A stretch of 64,000 bases of DNA, taken from contig CBDUBA010000004.1 in assembly GCA_965365275.1 (NCBI GenBank), positions 1-64,000 of the forward strand, read 5' to 3'. The notes beneath the pieces were generated by a model. The model saw only the letters and a program-made list of their open reading frames with translations, had not been told where the DNA came from and did not search any database. This DNA comes from JAGTVG01 sp965365275 (GTDB lineage Bacteria; Bacteroidota; Bacteroidia; Cytophagales; Cyclobacteriaceae). A program made the position numbers and the translations under genes. Positions 34,605 to 42,269 of this stretch are shown here, piece after piece. Positions within the stretch are counted from its first letter, which is position 1. Each line of letters opens with the position of its first letter.

Positions 34605-35339
34605 CTAGAAACCACCGAATTTAAGAGTCAGTGAATAGTTCAATTTATCAAAAGCATCGGAAGGGGTATTGTATAAATTCAGATCCTGGGTAAAACGTTT
34701 TGAAATCCCTACATCAATCCTGAAATAATTGGTAACATTTACCTCTGCATTGATACCTGGTTCAATATACCAGAAAACATCATCGTCCAATAAATCTCCG
34801 CCTCCATAATAATATTCATCTTCCCAGTCTTCCACATATCCAAGCCAGCCAGCCCCCATGGAAATAGGAAAAGTGATGTGAACCAGCTTTTTAGACCATA
34901 CGACAGGCTCGAGTAAAAGTCCGCCATAGCCTCCCAGTAGAATTGCATCACTAATTCCATATGGATCGACATCGTCATATTTTGACACAGGAAATAGTCC
35001 ATTCAGGTCGATGCCTAATCCAAAAGATCTGTTAACTACCCATGCACCCCTGATCCCCATCATCATGATGGTGGTATTTTTGAAACTCGATCCTTTGAAG
35101 AAAAGTGCACCGTATCCTCCCGAATGCGCGTTATCTCCTGATAATGTTTCCATTCCATTATCTCTCTTTTTCTCTTTTCCAGGTTCATCATGGGGTATAA
35201 ATTCGGTTTTTTGAGCTAAAACCTGATGACTATTTGATTTGGAGCCTGTGTTTATTTTTCCCCAGATTTCCTCCCCCCGGACCATGTTATTCCAGCAGAA
35301 AATCACTGCCATTAATATTGTAATAGTTTTTGCCTTCAT
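34605..35339 (-). CDS. Predicted outer-membrane beta-barrel protein
   Basis: 244 residues from the preferred ATG at 35339 (MKAKTITILMAV), which gives a proper signal peptide; an upstream ATG at 35363 only adds eight polar residues. After a charged linker (PGKEKKRDNGME) the sequence alternates hydrophobic and polar residues, with glycine-rich turns. It ends in YSLTLKFGGF, with a terminal Phe as in outer-membrane barrels. No closer family is recognised. It is transcribed away from the exchanger gene at 35558. Confidence 0.72.
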   Translation of the reverse strand: MKAKTITILMAVIFCWNNMVRGEEIWGKINTGSKSNSHQVLAQKTEFIPHDEPGKEKKRDNGMETLSGDNAHSGGYGALFFKGSSFKNTTIMMMGIRGAWVVNRSFGLGIDLNGLFPVSKYDDVDPYGISDAILLGGYGGLLLEPVVWSKKLVHITFPISMGAGWLGYVEDWEDEYYYGGGDLLDDDVFWYIEPGINAEVNVTNYFRIDVGISKRFTQDLNLYNTPSDAFDKLNYSLTLKFGGF

Positions 35340-35476
35340 AATTGTGTTTTTGGAAGAAGACAATCAGAAAAGAGATTACCCTTATTGCATTTTATAAAAA
35401 ATAACGAGATGTTTACCTTTCCATTAATATCTGCCTGATTATTAGACTTTAATAAGATTATTTTGGATTTTTTTTG

Positions 35477-35516
35477 TATCTTTCAAAGATATTTAAATAA
35501 AAAAAAATTACTTTTG
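35477..35516 (+). promoter_or_regulatory. Candidate promoter of the Ca/Na exchanger gene
   Basis: TACTTTTG at 35509-35516 fits the Bacteroidota -7 element TAnnTTTG, 41 bp before the ATG. A perfect dyad TATCTTT-C-AAAGATA (35477-35491) lies just upstream, where an operator could sit. A -33 TTTG at the standard distance is missing, so the call is tentative. Confidence 0.4.
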
Positions 35517-35557
35517 ATGTGGGGAGTAATAATTTCAGAACTGATTAAGGGATCCAT

Positions 35558-36745
35558 ATGGGTATTTTAATACCGCTTATTTTAGTTATATTATGTTGTA
35601 TTATAATATGGCGTGCCAGTGATGGTTTTGCTATTGCTTCTGATTTTATTGGAAGAAACCTCTCAGATGGTGTCCGGGGTGCTACTATTAATGCTATAGG
35701 CAGTTCCCTGCCGGAACTTTTCACTTCACTATTCTTTTTATTTTACCTTAAAGATGTAGATGGTTTTTCAGGTGGAATCGGTACTACAGCAGGCAGTGCT
35801 ATTTTTAACAGCATGATCATTCCGGCGGCAGTGATTCTGGTGGTTGTTTTTCTCGGGATCGCTAAGAATATTAATGTGTCCAAAAAGGTAGTTCGGCGGG
35901 ATGGTATCGCCTTAATTCTAGCTGAATTATTGTTTATCATGATTATCAGCGGGCAGTCAATAGACTGGTGGCATGGGTTATTTCTAATGATCATATATTT
36001 TGTATACCTGACTTACATGATCTTTGCCATGGAAAGAAAAGGGCATGATGAGCGGGAGCAGAGAAAACAGGCCTTGATTGAGATCGAGTATAAGCAGATC
36101 CCGCTCTGGTCGGCCATCATGAGTTTTGATTTGAGAAGGGTGGTATTGGGAAAAAGGAAAATAAGTACCATTAATGCCTGGCCTTTACTAATTGTATCAA
36201 CCATTGCTATTGCATTTGTTTGTTTTGTTCTGGTATTATCATGTGAATGGATAGGTAGTGACCAATACGAAATTCCATATATAGGTACATTTCATGGATT
36301 GGATATTCCTATTATGTTTGTTGCTGTAATATTGGCATCGGCAGCTTCAAGTGTTCCGGATACGATTATTTCCATGAATGACGCAAGGAAGGGGAACTAT
36401 GATGATGCGATTTCGAATGCACTTGGCAGTAATATCTTTGATATTTGCTTTGCCCTGGGATTTCCTCTTTTCCTGTTTACCTTAATACACGGACCAATCC
36501 ATATGCACCAGGAAATTATAGAAATGAGCAGCGAACTCAGGATGCTGCTTCTTATCCTAACCATCCTTGCTGTTTCGATATACGTCTTTTCAAAAAGGAT
36601 AAGACTGATACATTCGATTTTCCTGCTTGGATTATATGGCATCTTTTCAATTTACGTTATTGGAAGAGGCCTGGAAAATGAATTTACAGCAGAAATCGCC
36701 CAGGTACTTCAGCAACTGGTCAGTTATATTAATATTTTTAACTGA
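35558..36745 (+). CDS. Ca2+/Na+ exchanger-family membrane protein
   Basis: 395-residue CaCA-family antiporter with two inverted repeats. Each repeat carries the ion-binding alpha motif: NAIGSSLPELFTSLFF with GTTAGSAIFNSMIIPA in the first half (about residues 46-90), and SAASSVPDTIISMNDAR with SNALGSNIFDICFALG in the second (about 268-312). A charged cytoplasmic loop near 150-180 separates the halves. It probably extrudes Ca2+ at the expense of Na+ or H+. The gene stands 209 bp before the pyrophosphatase gene, on the same strand. Confidence 0.9.
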   Translation: MGILIPLILVILCCIIIWRASDGFAIASDFIGRNLSDGVRGATINAIGSSLPELFTSLFFLFYLKDVDGFSGGIGTTAGSAIFNSMIIPAAVILVVVFLGIAKNINVSKKVVRRDGIALILAELLFIMIISGQSIDWWHGLFLMIIYFVYLTYMIFAMERKGHDEREQRKQALIEIEYKQIPLWSAIMSFDLRRVVLGKRKISTINAWPLLIVSTIAIAFVCFVLVLSCEWIGSDQYEIPYIGTFHGLDIPIMFVAVILASAASSVPDTIISMNDARKGNYDDAISNALGSNIFDICFALGFPLFLFTLIHGPIHMHQEIIEMSSELRMLLLILTILAVSIYVFSKRIRLIHSIFLLGLYGIFSIYVIGRGLENEFTAEIAQVLQQLVSYINIFN

Positions 36746-36954
36746 TTAGAAATTTCTGGAAGATATTTTTTGTTGAATCCCAATCCATTGAAAGAGCCAA
36801 TTTTTTTGGCATAGTTTCCCGTTTATAAGTAATATTGCAGTCGCTTTACAACAAGCTCATCGTAAGAGGATTACGAAAATTCTTTGATTTCATTTTTTTA
36901 CATAATTTTTTTTTGCATAAACAAACTATTACATAATTAAAATCTGATTTATAT

Positions 36955-39246
36955 ATGGAAAATTTAGTATTTATTCTGCCTCTTTTTGGCGTACTAGCCT
37001 TAATATTTGTCTTTTGGCGGTCGGCCTATGTTTCAAAGATGGATGTTGGGACAGAAAAGATGGCAAAAATCTCAAAACACATAGCCGTTGGAGCAATGGC
37101 ATTCCTCAAAGCTGAATATAAGATCCTTTCTATCTTTGTTATCGCTTTAGCGATCATATTGGGCATAAAGGGGGCTTATGAAGCTGAATCCAATGGATTG
37201 GTTGCATTGTCCTTTTTTGTCGGTGCCCTTTGTTCAGGATTGGCCGGATTTATTGGAATGAGGGTAGCGACAAAAGCGAATGTCAGGACTACGAATGCAG
37301 CAAGAACTTCTCTTGGGAAAGCACTGGAAGTAGCATTTGCTGGTGGATCAGTTATGGGACTTGGTGTTGTTGGTTTAGGGGTTCTTGGATTAAGCAGTTT
37401 ATTCCTTCTTTATAACAATTATATAGGTGCGGACTGGGATATTGCAAAAGTGCTGAATGTGCTGGCAGGATTCTCTCTTGGAGCTTCTTCAATAGCCTTG
37501 TTTGCCCGTGTTGGAGGGGGTATATATACCAAAGCTGCTGACGTTGGAGCTGATCTTGTTGGAAAGGTAGAGGCAGGTATTCCGGAGGACCATCCTTTGA
37601 ATCCAGCTACCATTGCCGATAATGTTGGTGATAATGTAGGCGATGTCGCCGGGATGGGTGCTGACCTGTTCGAGTCTTATGTCGGATCGATAATTGGAAC
37701 CATGGTTCTGGGAGCAGCCTTTGTGACCCTTCCTGAGTTCAGCGGTTATTTCGATGGACTGGGTGCGATTCTGCTTCCTTTAACACTGGCGGCAGTAGGA
37801 ATTGTTGTATCTATAATTGGGACTTTCTTTGTACGGGTAAAGGAGGGAGGGAATCCCCAATCTGCCCTGAACATAGGTGAGTTCGGTTCTTCAATACTGA
37901 TGGTTATTTTGATGTATTTCATCATAAATGCCATGATGCCTGAATCCTGGGTCGCTGCAAATGGTAAGACCTATACTTCTCTTGGAGTATTTTTTGCCAC
38001 ACTTGCTGGCCTGGCAGCCGGTCTTGGTATTGGTAAAATCACTGAATATTATACAGCCACAGGAACAAGGCCTGTAAAAAATATTGCACGTCAGTCACTG
38101 ACAGGTCCTGCAACAAATATCATTGCAGGGTTAAGTGTAGGGATGATGTCAACGGCTATTCCAATTCTTTTAATTGCTGCCGCCATCCTGATTTCTTTTT
38201 CTGTTGCCGGATTATATGGAATCGCTATAGCAGCGGTGGGTATGCTGGCAAATACTGGGATTCAGCTGGCTGTTGATGCTTACGGACCAATCAGTGATAA
38301 TGCCGGGGGCATCGCAGAAATGGCTGAGTTACCAAAAGAAGTAAGAGGAAGAACTGATAAGCTTGATGCTGTTGGTAATACTACGGCAGCAATTGGAAAG
38401 GGATTTGCCATCGGGTCTGCCGCATTGACTGCCCTGGCCTTATTCTCTGCCTTTACCCAACAGGCCAATATTTCATCCATTAACATTTCCAAGCCTTCTG
38501 TTATGGCCGGATTGTTTCTGGGAGGCATGCTGCCATTTGTTTTCTCATCCATGGCTATGAAAGCGGTTGGGCAAGCGGCCATGGCTATGATACAGGAAGT
38601 AAGAAGACAATTTACATCAATACCAGCCCTTAAAGCAGCCCTGGAAATCATGAAGAAGTATGATTCTAACCTTGAAAATGCATCTGAAGAAGATATGAAG
38701 GTGATTCAGGCCGCAGATGGAGCTGCCGAGTATGATAAATGTGTTGAAATTTCCACAAAAGCATCCATTCAAAAGATGATCCTTCCGGGTCTTGTAGCTA
38801 TTGTAACACCTGCTTTTATCGGATTTGTCGGTGGCCCGGAAATGCTGGGTGGCCTGTTGGCCGGGGTAACTGTTACAGGCGTTTTAATGGCTATATTCCA
38901 ATCCAATGCCGGAGGAGCATGGGATAATGCAAAGAAGATGTTTGAGGAAGGTATTGAAATAGATGGTGAAAAGTATTCCAAAGGCTCTGAGCCTCATAAA
39001 GCTGCCGTGGTCGGAGATACGGTGGGTGATCCATTCAAGGATACATCCGGGCCATCACTCAATATATTGTTAAAGCTGATGTCGGTTATTGCCCTGGTAA
39101 TAGCTCCTTCAATTGCCATCACAACCTCGACCACCACAAGTGAAGTTGAAGATAAAATAATACTTGAAGAGCAGGGTGAGAATAAAGCAGAGGCCTTCAA
39201 CATCATTAACGAACAGGATGAAGCCGTAACCGGAGAATTCAATTAG
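36955..39246 (+). CDS. hppA: Membrane-bound ion-translocating pyrophosphatase
   Basis: Couples PPi hydrolysis to export of H+ or Na+, 763 residues with about 16 helices. Substrate-site motifs are intact: DVGADLVGKVEAGIPEDHP, NVGDNVGDVAGMGADLFE (about residues 195-240) and VVGDTVGDPFKDTSGPS near the C-terminus. GNTTAAIGKG at 474-483 has Ala where K+-independent enzymes have Lys, so this is the K+-dependent class. Whether it pumps Na+ or H+ was not resolved. A hydrophilic acidic tail of about 35 residues follows the last helix. A long hairpin follows the gene. Confidence 0.96.
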   Translation: MENLVFILPLFGVLALIFVFWRSAYVSKMDVGTEKMAKISKHIAVGAMAFLKAEYKILSIFVIALAIILGIKGAYEAESNGLVALSFFVGALCSGLAGFIGMRVATKANVRTTNAARTSLGKALEVAFAGGSVMGLGVVGLGVLGLSSLFLLYNNYIGADWDIAKVLNVLAGFSLGASSIALFARVGGGIYTKAADVGADLVGKVEAGIPEDHPLNPATIADNVGDNVGDVAGMGADLFESYVGSIIGTMVLGAAFVTLPEFSGYFDGLGAILLPLTLAAVGIVVSIIGTFFVRVKEGGNPQSALNIGEFGSSILMVILMYFIINAMMPESWVAANGKTYTSLGVFFATLAGLAAGLGIGKITEYYTATGTRPVKNIARQSLTGPATNIIAGLSVGMMSTAIPILLIAAAILISFSVAGLYGIAIAAVGMLANTGIQLAVDAYGPISDNAGGIAEMAELPKEVRGRTDKLDAVGNTTAAIGKGFAIGSAALTALALFSAFTQQANISSINISKPSVMAGLFLGGMLPFVFSSMAMKAVGQAAMAMIQEVRRQFTSIPALKAALEIMKKYDSNLENASEEDMKVIQAADGAAEYDKCVEISTKASIQKMILPGLVAIVTPAFIGFVGGPEMLGGLLAGVTVTGVLMAIFQSNAGGAWDNAKKMFEEGIEIDGEKYSKGSEPHKAAVVGDTVGDPFKDTSGPSLNILLKLMSVIALVIAPSIAITTSTTTSEVEDKIILEEQGENKAEAFNIINEQDEAVTGEFN

Positions 39247-39304
39247 GAAACAATTTTTATTAGACTATTTTATAAGATCTGAGGCCTTATATTCAATGAG
39301 TCTA

Positions 39305-39348
39305 TCCGGGGAAAATATCAATATTATTGAACTGATATTTTTCCCGGA
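39305..39348 (+). terminator. Long hairpin after hppA
   Basis: 16-bp stem (39305-39320 with 39333-39348, one G-U pair) and a 12-nt loop, 58 bp after the hppA stop. The following GTTTATTC is only weakly T-rich. It is the strongest stem in the window and is probably the hppA terminator or a 3'-end stabiliser. Confidence 0.65.
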
Positions 39349-39453
39349 GTTTATTCAGGCCTTCTTATAGGATAGTCTATTCATTTTACCCAGCTTAATG
39401 ATTGGATTTGAGGATAAAGTATTAAATTTATATTACTTTTTAAATAAACTCTA

Positions 39454-40167
39454 ATGGAGGATTCTTTACTGGTATTGTTGATTAGTGCTGCATCTATTGG
39501 ATTTTTTCATACACTTTTGGGGCCTGATCATTATCTGCCATTTATTTTGCTTTCAAAATCCAGAAACTGGTCTACTGTCAAAACCATGTTTATTACCGTT
39601 TTATGTGGGTTGGGGCATGTAGGTGGATCTATAATTCTTGGCCTGACAGGTGTTTTTTTCGGTTGGAGTTTATACAGTATTGAATTGTTTGAAAGTTCAA
39701 GGGGAAATGTAGCGGCATGGCTTTTGATCATATTTGGTGGAATTTATTTTGTATGGGGTTTATTCAAAGCCTATCATAATAAGCCTCATACTCATTGGCA
39801 CAGGCATATGGATGGGAGTGTGCACAAGCATGAACATACTCATTCAGGAGACCATAAGCATGTTCATGAAAATGCGAAAGGAAAAAGCATTACACCCTGG
39901 ATCTTATTTATCATTTTTGTATTCGGACCTTGTGAGCCCCTTATCCCTATTTTGATATTTCCAGCTTCAGAGGGTAGTTTCTTAGGCCTCATGCTGGTGA
40001 TCGCTGCCTTTTCCCTTTCAACTATACTGACTATGACGGGTATTGTTTATCTATCCGCAACAGGATTAAAAGCGATCCAGTTTGGCAGGATGGAACGCTT
40101 CAGCCACGCCATTGCAGGGGCATTTATTTTTATAAGCGGGGTGGGGATTCAGTTCCTGGGATTGTAA
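39454..40167 (+). CDS. NicO/UreH-like metal transporter with His-rich loop
   Basis: 237-residue membrane protein with about six helices. The first helix carries HTLLGPDHYLPF (H19, D25, H26), the H-x(5)-DH type motif of NicO, HupE/UreJ and UreH-like nickel/cobalt transporters. A cytoplasmic loop at residues 108-138 contains 12 histidines, which suggests metal sensing or storage. The second half (IFVFGPCEPLIP) carries an acidic/cysteine site. Function as Ni2+ (or Co2+) transporter is inferred. The NiFe hydrogenase operon 1.5 kb away is the obvious consumer. A TauE-like anion exporter is the alternative. Confidence 0.78.
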   Translation: MEDSLLVLLISAASIGFFHTLLGPDHYLPFILLSKSRNWSTVKTMFITVLCGLGHVGGSIILGLTGVFFGWSLYSIELFESSRGNVAAWLLIIFGGIYFVWGLFKAYHNKPHTHWHRHMDGSVHKHEHTHSGDHKHVHENAKGKSITPWILFIIFVFGPCEPLIPILIFPASEGSFLGLMLVIAAFSLSTILTMTGIVYLSATGLKAIQFGRMERFSHAIAGAFIFISGVGIQFLGL

Positions 40168-40179
40168 TTTATTCCAGGT

Positions 40180-41247
40180 TTACTGAGTGCAATCTTTATC
40201 TTTTAATACAGTCCTCATTGCCTGTTGTTCATCCTTTTCAAGAATGCTGAAAAACTGGTTGATAAATCTTACGGCTGTATTCCTATGTATCTTATCCAGT
40301 GATTCGCAAACCTCAAAAATGTTAATGATCTCATCTTTATTTTCCAGGAAAGTTTCAGATAAAGCTGAAAATTCTTCATCTGTCAGGCAGTTGCCAATCC
40401 AATACCTTTGTGTTAAGGATTCAATTGGTACCCTGGGCTGAGGAATTGCGTAATTCGTATTGACAATTCCACAATAATCAAGATCATAGGGTACCGGCAT
40501 TGGTAAAGGTTTTTTATGGTCATTACTTTTAATCAGTTTGACATTGTGCATACTGGGTATGTGCCAATCGACATTACTGATCAGATACTGGTACATTGAG
40601 AACAGGTTCATTGTTGATCTGTCAAGTTGTGCCTCTAAAAGACCCATATTATCTACTTCAATGGCATTATTCCTTTCTGCCAGGTCATCGATATCTTCAA
40701 GAATAAAGGAGTAACTGGTAAAAGGTTTCTTCTTCCCCTGACTGTCGATGAAGTTAATTTTCATGTAATAGGTCTTGAAGCTTATATCTGTAATGGTTTC
40801 ATAAATCTTGTAGGATAAATACTCCTTAATTAAAAACTGTTCATGATTGGAAGCTACCTTGCAGGTGGATACCAGTTTAACTTTTCCAAAAGAGTCGAAA
40901 AGATCAACCTGGTAATCTTCGTCATCAAAATCTATTCGAATCGGTGGAAGGTAACAGATCCTTTTCCTGACATTACCTCTGGCCCTTATCTTGACATTTC
41001 TGTGAACGGAATCACCATCAAAGTTCTTGTAAGCTATTTTAGCATCAAAATACTCCTCAGTGTCTTTTTCTTTTATGAAATTCTTAACATCAAAGATGAG
41101 GTCCATCTCGAATGGGTTATTTATATTAAATGGTTCCGAATAAGATTGGGCTGATCCCCCTTCCGATTGAGCAGATGCATGTATGGATCCGAAAAGGAGA
41201 CAGAAGATGAATGTTAGATTCAGTAATTGGGTAGTGATCTTTCGCAT
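40180..41247 (-). CDS. Hypothetical exported protein, weakly CotH-like
   Basis: 355 residues with a signal peptide ending SAQS. The pattern of a beta-rich N-terminal part with RARGNVRKRICYLPPIRIDF (near 90), followed by VASNHEQFLIKEYLSYKIYE, a VDNMGLLEAQLDRSTMNLFSMYQYLISNVDW helix region and a PYDLDYCG acid, loosely follows CotH-type secretory kinase-like proteins. The key residues could not be confirmed. A role in modifying an exported protein is possible. It is transcribed convergently with the NicO-like gene (12-bp gap between stops). Confidence 0.6.
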   Translation of the reverse strand: MRKITTQLLNLTFIFCLLFGSIHASAQSEGGSAQSYSEPFNINNPFEMDLIFDVKNFIKEKDTEEYFDAKIAYKNFDGDSVHRNVKIRARGNVRKRICYLPPIRIDFDDEDYQVDLFDSFGKVKLVSTCKVASNHEQFLIKEYLSYKIYETITDISFKTYYMKINFIDSQGKKKPFTSYSFILEDIDDLAERNNAIEVDNMGLLEAQLDRSTMNLFSMYQYLISNVDWHIPSMHNVKLIKSNDHKKPLPMPVPYDLDYCGIVNTNYAIPQPRVPIESLTQRYWIGNCLTDEEFSALSETFLENKDEIINIFEVCESLDKIHRNTAVRFINQFFSILEKDEQQAMRTVLKDKDCTQ

Positions 41248-41297
41248 GATAAAAGCTTTTATTTTGAAAATTGCTCAATAATTTATTAAAAATAATA

Positions 41298-41528
41298 TCA
41301 TAAACAAATGCATGCGTTCAATTTATTTCTATTTGACCGTCGACTCAATCCAATTTCGGTACAAAATCTATAAAAAATGGCACTTTGAAAAATACAATGT
41401 TTTGTTTCAGACAATTGCTGGTTTCCAGGAATGTATAATATTTCTGTAGATAAAGAAAATGCCACAAATCTGATCTTTCTTTTTTTGACACGTTCCGCCC
41501 ACCATTCGGGCCATGCCTCTTCAACACA
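41298..41528 (-). pseudogene. Possible gene remnant, no start codon
   Basis: A minus-strand frame of 76 codons is open from 41528 to a TGA at 41298-41300 without any ATG. It begins VEEAWPEWWAERVKKRKIRFVAF, which reads like the inside of a real protein, with a tryptophan pair and an amphipathic basic helix. It vaguely recalls the C-terminal part of TrmB-type regulators. The second half loses this character. It is best taken as a weakly supported relic of a larger gene. Confidence 0.3.
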
Positions 41529-41589
41529 TCAAGTTAATTTCCTTTAAAATATAAAAAACGTAATTAAATAGATCATTTTTATTTAAAAA

Positions 41590-41609
41590 TATGTTATTTT
41601 AGTAACATA
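41590..41609. promoter_or_regulatory. Rex operator candidate
   Basis: Perfect inverted repeat TATGTTA-N6-TAACATA, ending 15 bp before the rex ATG. The inner TGTTA...TAACA halves match the Rex operator form TTGTTAA-N4-TTAACAA known from Firmicutes and related Rex proteins. Autoregulation and NADH/NAD+ control of the adjoining hox genes are inferred. Confidence 0.7.
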
Positions 41610-41624
41610 ATAATTTAAGACAAA

Positions 41625-42233
41625 ATGGGCGCTGACGACAAAGTATACCGACTATTAAATTATAAGAATTTACTGAACAGGCTTAAATCCATTGGGTTTG
41701 TTAAGGTTTTTTCTGATAATCTCGCTGACACGCTTGACATTTCACCTTCTCTTGTTCGGAAAGATTTTCGGGAATTTGGTATTCGTGGGGCACAAAAGGG
41801 TGGATACACCATTGAAACAGTTCTTTTTAAGATCAATGAAGTTCTTGGAATTGATAAGAAACACAAGATCATAATTGTCGGTGCCGGCAGAATTGGGCAG
41901 GCACTGATGCATTTTCCCGGGTTCAGAAAAGAGGGGATTATCGTATCTGCGGGATTTGATACGGATCCTGAAAAGATTGATGGGGAGGCAGTCATCCCGA
42001 TATTCCATATCAAAGAACTGACGGATTATATTAAAACGAATAATATTAAGCTCGCCATTTTGGCCGTACCGGAGAATGCCGCGATGGGATGTCTCGATAT
42101 GATGGAAGCAGGTGGGATAAAAGGAATATTGAATTTTACTTCCATGAATTTAAAAAGTCTTAAAGTAGCAATCAATAATGTGAATATTGGAAATGAGATT
42201 GAAAACCTGATATTCACCATAACTAAAAAATGA
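41625..42233 (+). CDS. rex: Redox-sensing transcriptional repressor Rex
   Basis: 202-residue DNA-binding NADH/NAD+ sensor. The N-terminal winged helix includes LADTLDISPSLVRKDFREFG, the family signature. The Rossmann domain has IIVGAGRIGQAL (86-91 glycines) and the acidic residue D108 in FDTDPEKIDG that selects NAD(H). NADH binding releases Rex from operators. It is followed after 36 bp by hoxF on the same strand, so Rex and the NAD-linked hydrogenase are very probably one regulatory unit. Confidence 0.95.
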   Translation: MGADDKVYRLLNYKNLLNRLKSIGFVKVFSDNLADTLDISPSLVRKDFREFGIRGAQKGGYTIETVLFKINEVLGIDKKHKIIIVGAGRIGQALMHFPGFRKEGIIVSAGFDTDPEKIDGEAVIPIFHIKELTDYIKTNNIKLAILAVPENAAMGCLDMMEAGGIKGILNFTSMNLKSLKVAINNVNIGNEIENLIFTITKK

Positions 42234-42269
42234 TATCTGTAAAGGATTTTTTAACCTAAAATTATTTTT

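Larger units (their letters stand above)
41248..41624. other. Intergenic region upstream of rex
   Basis: 377 bp between a minus-strand gene start and rex. It holds a probable decayed coding fragment (41298-41528, minus strand) and the Rex-type operator at 41590-41609. No intact gene is seen. Confidence 0.55.

Noticed and set aside
38280..38651. 123-residue minus-strand frame in hppA
   Set aside because: Antisense shadow of a highly conserved membrane protein with biased composition.
41345..41527. 60-residue minus-strand frame MLKRHGPNGG...
   Set aside because: No family resemblance; a different frame of the same stretch looks more protein-like and was reported as a possible remnant.
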